Source: Alistipes sp.
Lineage (GTDB): Bacteria > Bacteroidota > Bacteroidia > Bacteroidales > Rikenellaceae
Assembly: GCA_028691095.1 (NCBI GenBank)
Contig: JAQUZZ010000037.1
Span: 1-9,081 of the forward strand
Length of the DNA stretch: 9,081 bases
Reading direction: 5' to 3'
In this document: piece by piece, positions 1-5,382 of the stretch
How the letters are laid out: each line of letters starts with the position of its first letter
Numbering within the stretch: position 1 is the first letter of the stretch
Translations under genes and position numbers: made by a program
The notes under the pieces: generated by a model
What the model was told of the DNA's origin: nothing
What the model saw: the letters and a program-made list of their open reading frames with translations, nothing else
Database searches by the model: none

Positions 1-109
1 AAGTCCTTAAATCAATGCTATTAAATTCTTCGCTCCAATTCGGAGTACAATAAACGCTTTTCATTTTTAAGCAGTACAAATTAAATCCGTCTCCTTCCTT
101 GCAAAACAT
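1..109 (-). CDS. Possible N-terminus of an unidentified protein, cut by the window edge
   Basis: This minus-strand frame is open from the left edge of the window to an ATG at 107-109 and encodes 36 residues beginning MFCKEGDGFNLYCLK. A purine-rich stretch (AAAGAAGGG on the minus strand) lies about 5 to 10 bases upstream and could serve as a ribosome binding site. The codons look plausible for AT-rich DNA, with many purines in first position. I do not recognise the protein. It would be divergent from the endonuclease remnant that begins a few bases away, so it may belong to whatever DNA truncated that gene. A chance open stretch of this length in AT-rich DNA is quite possible. The plus strand here has stops in all three frames. 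Confidence 0.3.
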   Translation of the reverse strand, partial: MFCKEGDGFNLYCLKMKSVYCTPNWSEEFNSIDLRT

Positions 110-115
110 TTCTGA

Positions 116-451
116 ACCCTTCTTTACCCAGATTTACCAAATCAATTATTAGAAGTTAAAGTACAAGATTCGCAAACAATAGACTTAGGTAAATATTCTC
201 CTGAATTTGAAGAAGATATATACAAAGATTTAGGAATAACTACTTTTGATATACGTTATCTTATCGCTCTTACTAATCCAAATACAAATATTGTCGAAGG
301 TGTAATTTTAATGTCAGGAAAAGCCTTGGGAGAACATTATACTTACGTTAGTGATACAAGTTATAAATGCCAAAGGTCTATCCCTATGAGTTTTTTCTCC
401 TCAATAAAAGGCAAATGCGTTGTTAATCCAGAATGCCAAAAGCCTCTTTGA
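116..451 (+). pseudogene. C-terminal remnant of a probable type II restriction endonuclease
   Basis: A plus-strand frame of 111 sense codons is open between a TGA at 113-115 and a TGA at 449-451. No ATG occurs until deep inside the frame, near 310, so the 5' part is missing or frameshifted. The translation contains PDLPNQLLEVKVQDSQTIDL near its start. The PD followed by EVK resembles the catalytic core of PD-(D/E)XK nucleases, although the spacing of six residues between D and E is short. The rest, including IRYLIALTNPN and VILMSGKALGEHYTY, has the mixed alpha/beta look of an enzyme C-terminus. It converges on the DNA methyltransferase gene and overlaps its last 29 bases, an arrangement typical of restriction-modification pairs. 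The endonuclease assignment rests on this context and the weak motif, and I cannot name the family. A sequencing frameshift near 113-125 is the main alternative to a true pseudogene. Confidence 0.5.
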
Positions 452-2114
452 CTGCAATATTTAGGCGATTTTCGAGGTCTATTATATCATCTTCAGGGAT
501 TGAATCGTCGTTTAATTTCTTTACTAAAGAGATTATTTTAAGCGATGCTTTGGAATTTGGATCGGGTATAGGGTACTTTTCTATATACTGAGATAAGTAC
601 CTTCTTCTCCCAGAATATAATTTATTATTAAAACAAAGGTCATGATACTTAGACATTAATTCTGAATTTGCCACACCTTGAATTAACAATAATAGATTTT
701 CCTCTTCTGAATTCTGAGCTACAATCCAATAGCAATTACCATTAACAATTGCACCGTTATTATCATAGTAGAAGCGAGGTTCTAAACTAATATCAGGAAA
801 AACGAGTTTAGGCATTTTCCATAAAGCAGGATTTTGAGGAACCCAAAGTTCATACCATTTTCTCCCACCTTCAATAAGATATTTTCGAGTCATTAAAGTC
901 TCTTTATGATTTTCAAAAAAAACTTTGGCTTTTGGATATTGTTCAATATCATAAACTCTTCTTTTTCCATTGTCATCATAGTGAGGATATAAAACTACAT
1001 CAGATGATTTACAGCTTAATTTCCAACGTTTTATATTTTCTTGAGAAATTAATTTACGAAAAAAAACATCTTCTGGAATTACAGTTTCTTTTGTCCAATC
1101 TTTTATAAAAACCTTATCTGCACAAGATTTTATACCAACTCTGACTTTAAATTTCTCACCAACAAAAAAGGCAGCATTCTTCTTTATTATATCAATCCAT
1201 TCATTCTCTGCTTCATCAGTCATCTGCCATATATCTAAATGATTAGCAGAATGCTTTAATAACCCTGTATTATACGAAAAAGCTTTGCCAGCAACACCAT
1301 AAATGCCAGGAACATTCTTATTTAATATTTCAAATACTGATTCGGTTTGAATAATATTTGAAATATTATCATTTAATGTCTCATAGATTTTCGAGAATGT
1401 ACCATTTGAGATAGCACTTTTTTTGCCGATTCTTTTTCTTCCAATAAATATTGCGGGTAAGACCGCCGCATCAAAAAGTTTTGTATCTCCTAAATCTATA
1501 ACTTTTATTACTTCGTAATTGTCAAGAAGAAATTTGCGAATTTGACCTCCACTTTTCGTAGTTAAGTAACGATTTGAGGTTATAACCCCCATTATACCTC
1601 CTGCTTTAAGAGAATTAGTCATTGATATAAGAAATGGGTAATATAGGTCTATTTTTCCTTTTAAATTATATTTTTTTGCTATTAATTGCGACCTTTCTGC
1701 TCCTAAGACTTGAGTTCTAACATATGGAGGATTTGCAATAATTATATCAACCAATTCTCGCTTCTCTTGAGTAGAGAATAAATCGAGATTTATAGAGGAA
1801 TCGTCTAATAAAAAATCTTCAAACTTGAGATTTACGGTTATTGCATAATTAGATGCAAGTTTTACTTTAGCATCATTGATATAATTAATATCTGTATCAT
1901 ATCCATATAATGAATGAGGTAAATTTTTACTTTGCAATAAATCATCCATGGCAGAAAGTAAATTACCATTACCACAAGCTGGGTCTAATACTTTAAGAAG
2001 GCTATTTTTTTTTTCTAAAGAATTAAATATTTGGCTTGCGAGAAAATCGGCTAATCCTTTAGGTGTAAAAGTAGCTCCAGTTTCTTTTATTTTATTATTT
2101 ACCATCTTAACCAT
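423..2114 (-). CDS. Eco57I/TaqI-type N6-adenine DNA methyltransferase (restriction-modification)
   Basis: This 563-residue protein should transfer a methyl group from S-adenosylmethionine to the N6 of adenine in a specific DNA site. The order of motifs is that of the gamma class. A motif X-like ATFTPKGLADFL lies at residues 14-25, the SAM-binding motif I DPACGNG at 44-50, and the catalytic motif IV NPPY at 128-131. A segment around MGVITSNRYLTT (175-186) and the region to 225 follows. The C-terminal half, roughly 330-520, resembles the TaqI-like target recognition domain (LWKMPKLVFPDIS at 431-443), so the protein looks full length. Two starts are possible, ATG at 2114 or ATG at 2105 three codons later. 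The later one gives a more ordinary leader. The gene is strongly AT-rich compared with everything after 2300, which suggests horizontal transfer. The facing endonuclease is broken, so it may now act as an orphan epigenetic methyltransferase. The target site cannot be read from the sequence. Confidence 0.93.
   Translation of the reverse strand: MVKMVNNKIKETGATFTPKGLADFLASQIFNSLEKKNSLLKVLDPACGNGNLLSAMDDLLQSKNLPHSLYGYDTDINYINDAKVKLASNYAITVNLKFEDFLLDDSSINLDLFSTQEKRELVDIIIANPPYVRTQVLGAERSQLIAKKYNLKGKIDLYYPFLISMTNSLKAGGIMGVITSNRYLTTKSGGQIRKFLLDNYEVIKVIDLGDTKLFDAAVLPAIFIGRKRIGKKSAISNGTFSKIYETLNDNISNIIQTESVFEILNKNVPGIYGVAGKAFSYNTGLLKHSANHLDIWQMTDEAENEWIDIIKKNAAFFVGEKFKVRVGIKSCADKVFIKDWTKETVIPEDVFFRKLISQENIKRWKLSCKSSDVVLYPHYDDNGKRRVYDIEQYPKAKVFFENHKETLMTRKYLIEGGRKWYELWVPQNPALWKMPKLVFPDISLEPRFYYDNNGAIVNGNCYWIVAQNSEEENLLLLIQGVANSELMSKYHDLCFNNKLYSGRRRYLSQYIEKYPIPDPNSKASLKIISLVKKLNDDSIPEDDIIDLENRLNIAVKEAFGILD
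2005..2014. repeat. Ten-base T homopolymer (A10 on the coding strand) inside the methyltransferase
   Basis: The plus strand has ten consecutive T residues, read as A10 in the methyltransferase coding strand at about codons 35-37 (the EKKN segment). It lies before SAM-binding motif I, so a one-base slip would abolish the enzyme. In the present sequence the frame is intact. Homopolymers like this are the usual basis of phase variation in restriction-modification genes, but here the evidence is only the tract itself. Confidence 0.6.
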
Positions 2115-2123
2115 ATTCAGCTA

Positions 2124-2155
2124 CGAAGGTACGCTTTTTTTGATTACCCTAAAAA
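2124..2155 (-). promoter_or_regulatory. Candidate Bacteroidetes promoter for the methyltransferase
   Basis: On the minus strand, TTTT at 2155-2152 is followed after 20 bases by TACCTTCG at 2131-2124. This is close to the Bacteroidetes consensus TTTG-N19 to 21-TAnnTTTG, with one mismatch in each box. Transcription would then start only a few bases before the ATG at 2114, leaving almost no leader, or about a dozen bases before the ATG at 2105. The upstream box sits inside an A8/T8 homopolymer. Confidence 0.35.
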
Positions 2156-2182
2156 AAAGTTATAGCTTTTATTTTTTTTTGT

Positions 2183-2204
2183 GGGGGCGCAAAAGGGGGC
2201 GCAA
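2183..2204. repeat. Tandem direct repeat GGGGGCGCAA with a 12-base period
   Basis: GGGGGCGCAA occurs at 2183-2192 and again at 2195-2204, separated by AA. It is a GC-rich island inside strongly AT-rich DNA. Paired short G-rich repeats of this kind could be binding sites for a recombinase or a repressor, and the position near the composition border suits an element end. No recombinase gene is in the window, so this role is inference. Confidence 0.5.
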
Positions 2205-2387
2205 TTATTCAATATAGAGCAAAGCATTTATTTTAAAGGGTTTTCGAGGGATTAATAAGACTCTAAAATTGAGTAGCTAAAAATAGAACATTCAGATTAT
2301 CAACAAGATAAGCCGTTCGCCCCGAACCTCAACTTCTTCGGAGAGGGAAACCGGAAGAAGACGTCTCGGACTCTTCGATTTTTGTTG

Positions 2388-2395
2388 TAAATTTG
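2388..2395 (+). promoter_or_regulatory. Candidate -7 box (TAAATTTG) upstream of trmN6
   Basis: TAAATTTG matches the Bacteroidetes -7 consensus TAnnTTTG exactly. No TTTG box is present about 20 bases upstream, so this is only half of a promoter. It would give transcription starting near 2400 and a leader of about 80 bases before the trmN6 ATG at 2481. The last base is also the first base of the hairpin at 2395-2414. Confidence 0.35.
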
Positions 2396-2414
2396 AACCC
2401 CGCAATCGGGGTTC
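2395..2414. other. Perfect 8-bp hairpin GAACCCCG / CGGGGTTC
   Basis: The arms at 2395-2402 and 2407-2414 are perfectly complementary around a CAAT loop. No T-run follows on either strand, so it does not look like a standard intrinsic terminator. It sits just upstream of trmN6 and at the start of GC-rich host DNA. It could be an operator, a structure at the 5' end of the trmN6 message, or a factor-dependent terminator. Confidence 0.5.
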
Positions 2415-2480
2415 GGAGGCTTGTGGCGCACTTTGGCCTCACCGCCCCTCCCCTATTCCGTATCAAATTCTTGGGATCGT

Positions 2481-3317
2481 ATGAGTCAATCCTTTTTCGC
2501 TTTCCAACACTTCACCATTCATCAACCGCAAGCGGCCATGAAGGTCGGCACCGACGGTGTGACCCTGGGGGCATGGTTCGATGTGGGCGCTCCGTCCCCT
2601 CAAAGTCCGCACTCGCTCCTCGAAGCCGATCCATCGGCATCACAGATCGAGCCCCCCCACCGCAAGGCACCGGAGCGCGCCCCAGTGGCTACTTCCTCCG
2701 CGCCCTCCTTTCCGCGCATTCTGGATGTCGGAACCGGCACCGGTCTGATCGCCCTGATGGCAGCCCAACGCAATCCGAAGGCTCAGATCGACGCGGTGGA
2801 GATCGACCCGGGAAGCTGTGCCGACGCACGTCGCAACTTCGAGGCTTCGGCGTGGTCGTCGCGCCTGCACCTGATCGAAACCGACTTCACGTTGTATGCA
2901 CAGCAATGCTCGCTGCGTTATGAGCGTATTGTCTCCAACCCTCCCTATTTCGTCGATGCGTTACGCGCTGCCGACACCGCGCGCAGCAACGCACGGCACA
3001 CCGACAGCCTCACCTACGAAGCACTGCTGCGCGGTGCACAACAGCTTCTCACCCCCACCGGAAGCCTATCGGTCATCCTGCCGATCGACAAAGAGCACGA
3101 CTTCACCCAATGCGGACTCCCCTTGGGGTGGTTCGTGCGTCGAACACTCCGGCTCTCCACCAAACAAGGCGTTGCCCCCAAACGGATTCTGCTCGAACTG
3201 GGTCGCGGCTTTGCCGTGCCCCAACAAGCCGCCTTGGCACTACGTACTGCCGACAACCTCCACTACACGGAAGAGTACCAAAAGTTGGTCGACGCTTTTT
3301 ATCTTCCCCAAACGTGA
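2481..3317 (+). CDS. trmN6: tRNA1(Val) (adenine(37)-N6)-methyltransferase TrmN6 (YfiC)
   Basis: This 278-residue class I methyltransferase should use S-adenosylmethionine to modify A37, next to the anticodon, in tRNA1(Val). The N-terminus SQSFFAFQHFTIHQ and the following AMKVGTDGVTLGAW (residues 19-32) are typical of the TrmN6/YfiC family. The SAM-binding motif DVGTGTGLIALM lies at 82-93 and the catalytic SNPPYF at 152-157. I chose the ATG at 2481 because it gives this family N-terminus; the frame is open further upstream to 2421 but that part has no family likeness. The protein is longer than I expect for the family because of a proline- and serine-rich insertion at about residues 36-78, between GAW and the SAM-binding strand. 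The gene is monocistronic or nearly so, with a possible hairpin terminator downstream and a separate promoter for the next gene. Confidence 0.9.
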   Translation: MSQSFFAFQHFTIHQPQAAMKVGTDGVTLGAWFDVGAPSPQSPHSLLEADPSASQIEPPHRKAPERAPVATSSAPSFPRILDVGTGTGLIALMAAQRNPKAQIDAVEIDPGSCADARRNFEASAWSSRLHLIETDFTLYAQQCSLRYERIVSNPPYFVDALRAADTARSNARHTDSLTYEALLRGAQQLLTPTGSLSVILPIDKEHDFTQCGLPLGWFVRRTLRLSTKQGVAPKRILLELGRGFAVPQQAALALRTADNLHYTEEYQKLVDAFYLPQT

Positions 3318-3359
3318 GCTGACTCCGTTTCCGTGGGCTCTCCTCTCTGTGACCCTTCC

Positions 3360-3396
3360 AACCCCCGCGGAGCTGAACAAAAGTTCCAAGCGGGTT
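3360..3396 (+). terminator. Possible hairpin terminator after trmN6
   Basis: An outer stem pairs AACCCCCGC at 3360-3368 (with a bulge) to GCGGGTT at 3390-3396. An inner stem pairs GGAGCT at 3369-3374 to AGTTCC at 3382-3387 with one G-U pair, around a seven-base loop. Only a short T-containing stretch (ATTTG) follows, so termination may be weak. It sits between the trmN6 stop and the DUF4831 promoter, which is where a terminator would be expected. Confidence 0.4.
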
Positions 3397-3409
3397 ATTT
3401 GAACAAGCA

Positions 3410-3441
3410 TTTGCCAATATTCCAAATTTCTGCTACATTTG
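3410..3441 (+). promoter_or_regulatory. Bacteroidetes-type promoter for the DUF4831 gene
   Basis: TTTG at 3410-3413 is followed after exactly 20 bases by TACATTTG at 3434-3441. Both boxes match the Bacteroidetes primary sigma factor consensus (TTTG and TAnnTTTG) with the expected spacing. Transcription should start around 3445-3450, giving a leader of about 115-120 bases. This is the best promoter in the window. Confidence 0.75.
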
Positions 3442-3564
3442 TGAGTGGATGAAGTGCCACACATCGGGGGTTCCCCAGAAGGCGGATTTTCACACGCAAG
3501 CCCCCCACCCGGTATCCCATCCCATAACTATCCCAATAGTACCCAGGTGTTAAAAAACAATCGC
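3442..3564 (+). other. Leader (5' untranslated) region of the DUF4831 gene
   Basis: About 120 bases lie between the promoter and the start codon. The stretch is C-rich, with GGGG-TT-CCCC at 3467-3476 and several short ATCCCA/TACCCA elements between about 3510 and 3545. The DUF4831 frame stays open through it back to a GTG at 3445, but the translation has no family likeness. I do not recognise a riboswitch. Confidence 0.35.
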
Positions 3565-4593
3565 ATGAAAAAGTTACTATGTTGTTGCGTGCTGTGTGCC
3601 GGCATGATTGCTCCGGCAGCCGCACAAGTAAAGGCCTATAAATCCGACAAGATGACCGCGGCCAACTCCGTAGCCTACGCACTTCCTCGCACCGCCATCA
3701 AGGTGCGCGTGGTGGCACAGCGGGAGAGCATCAAGGTGGGTCCCTACGCCCGCTTTGCCCAGAAATACTTGGGCGTCATCGCTCCCTTGGCCGACAAACA
3801 GCTCTGCACCGTACAGCGTGCCACCCTGCAAGGCGTACGGGAGGCTGATCCTGCCGAGGTCTACGTCTTGGAGAATCCCGACAAAAGCGCCGCTTCGCTC
3901 TATGAGCCCACCCCAGAAGGGTTGTTGGCTGTGGCAATGGAGGGCGAAATGCCGGGCGGAAATCTGCACAAACGGCCTCACGCCAAGGCTCTCTGCGGCA
4001 AGATCCAGGAGGTCTCCTATGTGCGCAACCCGACCGAATTTCTGAAAGTCCAGATCGACAAGATGGAGGCGGGCGAAAAGAGTCCGGAGGTCATGGCTGC
4101 CGCTGCGGCACAACAGATCTTCTCGCTCCGGAAACACCGGATGGATCTGATCACCGGTGAGGCGGGAGAGAACGTCTTCGGAGAGGGGCTGAAAACCGCG
4201 CTCAAGGAGATCGACCGCATGGAACAAGAGTATCTGTCGTTGTTCTTGGGCAAACAAACCCTCGAAACCGTCGTGCGGGAGTTTGAAGTCGTACCCACCA
4301 AAGGCGAGAACACGCTCATCATCTGCCGCATCTCGGATAACGGCGGCATTGTGGATGCCAGCGACTTGGCAGGTCGTCCCCTCACCTTGGAGATGACGCC
4401 GGAGCAGCAAACCGACCGCTCCCCTTGGGTCAACAAAAAGGAGAGCAAAGATCCCAAAGGCATGATCTACTATCGCATTGCCGACATGGTCAACTGTCGC
4501 GTAATGGACGGCACCCGAGAGATCGCACAAAGCCGACTGCCGATCTATCAGTTCGGAGCCATCGTACAGATGCCGGCCGCTGCCCTGAAATAA
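3565..4593 (+). CDS. Secreted DUF4831 family protein
   Basis: This 342-residue protein resembles the Bacteroidetes family DUF4831, whose function is unknown. It begins MKKLLCCCVLCAGMIAPAAA, a signal peptide with a basic start and hydrophobic core, probably cleaved near residues 20-21 by signal peptidase I. None of the four cysteines there sits in a proper lipobox, so a lipoprotein is unlikely. The stretch from AYALPRTAIKVRVV (37-50) to GPYARFAQKYLGV (59-71) is the most family-like part. The middle and C-terminal parts are mixed and mostly soluble, with no further membrane segment. I chose the ATG at 3565 because it places the signal peptide at the N-terminus and follows a good promoter and leader. 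The gene has its own promoter and a strong terminator, so it should be a single-gene transcript. A periplasmic or surface location is inferred. Confidence 0.85.
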   Translation: MKKLLCCCVLCAGMIAPAAAQVKAYKSDKMTAANSVAYALPRTAIKVRVVAQRESIKVGPYARFAQKYLGVIAPLADKQLCTVQRATLQGVREADPAEVYVLENPDKSAASLYEPTPEGLLAVAMEGEMPGGNLHKRPHAKALCGKIQEVSYVRNPTEFLKVQIDKMEAGEKSPEVMAAAAAQQIFSLRKHRMDLITGEAGENVFGEGLKTALKEIDRMEQEYLSLFLGKQTLETVVREFEVVPTKGENTLIICRISDNGGIVDASDLAGRPLTLEMTPEQQTDRSPWVNKKESKDPKGMIYYRIADMVNCRVMDGTREIAQSRLPIYQFGAIVQMPAAALK

Positions 4594-4640
4594 CGCGAAG
4601 CGGCAGAGCCTCGGTTTTCCAATCGAATCATAACTTCAAC

Positions 4641-4678
4641 AAGAGAGGTTCGGCAATGGGTCGAACCTCTTTTTTCTT
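4641..4678 (+). terminator. Intrinsic terminator after the DUF4831 gene
   Basis: AGAGGTTCG at 4644-4652 pairs perfectly with CGAACCTCT at 4662-4670 around a nine-base loop, and a run of T residues follows to 4675. Further A-T and G-T pairs extend the stem outward. This is a classical rho-independent terminator. It ends only about five bases before the ATG of the next gene. Confidence 0.88.
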
Positions 4679-4683
4679 ATCCT

Positions 4684-5376
4684 ATGACAACACCCTCACA
4701 GACGCCAACCCTCCGCATGATTCAGTTACTGCGTCGCATCAAGAAAGAGATGAACGGCGCCGTCACCGAGGCGATGGAACAGCGGGGCATCCACTATCCG
4801 TGCAACTACGGCGTGTCGATCCCCACGCTGCAAGCGATTGCGCGTCCCTATGGACCCGATCACGCCTTGGCGCAACTTCTCTACCGTCAGCAGGTTCGCG
4901 AATTGCAACTCGCGGCTCTCTTCATCGAAGACCCCAAGCAGATCACTCGGGATCAAATGCGTGAATGGGCCAAGGAGTTCACCCAAGCAGAGCTGGTCGA
5001 ACAAACCATCTACCACCTGTTTCGCCACACCCCTGAGGCGTTGGAGATGGCGCAAGAGTGGATCGCCTCCCCCACAGAGATGTTACGCTACGCCGGCACG
5101 CTGACCGTGGCCTCGACGCTGAAACTCCACCCTGCAACACCCCCTCAGGCCGAGCAACTCTTCGTCGCAATCGACCGTATGTTCCGTACAACCCCTGCGG
5201 CGGGATGGTGGGGACGCTGTGGCGTCAACGCGTTAATCGAGATTGCAAAATGCAACCCCTCGCTTCGGGTGCACCTCATGGCGCAATGCTCCGCCTATGC
5301 CTCGTTCTGCGAAGCACTCGGCGAAGAGCTCCGTTGGCAACTCGAATTTCTGACGGAGAAAACCCTCCACCCATAG
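4684..5376 (+). CDS. AlkD-like DNA alkylation repair protein (HEAT-repeat glycosylase family)
   Basis: This 230-residue protein resembles the DNA alkylation repair family of AlkD-like glycosylases, which remove N3- and N7-alkylated purines from DNA using a superhelix of HEAT-like repeats. It is almost entirely alpha-helical, with repeated amphipathic helices. The N-terminal part around LRRIKKEMNGAVTEAM (residues 15-30) and NYGVSIPTLQAIA (41-53) matches the Bacteroidetes branch of the family as I recall it. I could not confirm the catalytic aspartate and tryptophans, so the exact activity is uncertain. The start may be the ATG at 4684 or the ATG at 4717, eleven codons later. The first leaves almost no room after the preceding terminator. 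The gene ends six bases before recQ, so the two are probably co-transcribed, joining base-damage removal with recombination repair. Confidence 0.82.
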   Translation: MTTPSQTPTLRMIQLLRRIKKEMNGAVTEAMEQRGIHYPCNYGVSIPTLQAIARPYGPDHALAQLLYRQQVRELQLAALFIEDPKQITRDQMREWAKEFTQAELVEQTIYHLFRHTPEALEMAQEWIASPTEMLRYAGTLTVASTLKLHPATPPQAEQLFVAIDRMFRTTPAAGWWGRCGVNALIEIAKCNPSLRVHLMAQCSAYASFCEALGEELRWQLEFLTEKTLHP

Positions 5377-5382
5377 TCCGCA

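Larger units (their letters stand above)
2115..2480. other. Intergenic junction between AT-rich acquired DNA and GC-rich host DNA
   Basis: No gene is visible in these 366 bases. The left two thirds, to about 2300, is as AT-rich as the methyltransferase and includes runs of T7 (2134-2140), A8 (2151-2158) and T9 (2172-2180). From about 2310 the composition changes to that of the downstream genes. The stretch also holds a tandem GGGGGCGCAA repeat, a possible promoter and a perfect hairpin, listed separately. Short open frames here show no recognisable protein. It is the probable right border of an inserted segment. Confidence 0.6.

Noticed and set aside
2395..2414. Reading the hairpin as an intrinsic terminator or as the T-arm of a tRNA
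   Set aside because: No T-run follows on either strand, and no other tRNA arms can be folded around it.
2393..2923. Alternative plus-strand ORF overlapping trmN6, rich in Arg, Pro and Ser
   Set aside because: Its composition is typical of an out-of-frame reading of GC-rich DNA, and the trmN6 frame has clear catalytic motifs.
3445..3564. Upstream extension of the DUF4831 frame from a GTG at 3445
   Set aside because: It would put 40 residues before a clear signal peptide and begin at the predicted transcription start.
3577..4530. Long minus-strand ORF of 317 codons opposite the DUF4831 gene
   Set aside because: It is a shadow of GC-rich coding DNA. The plus-strand gene has a signal peptide, promoter and terminator, whereas the minus frame has no recognisable domain.
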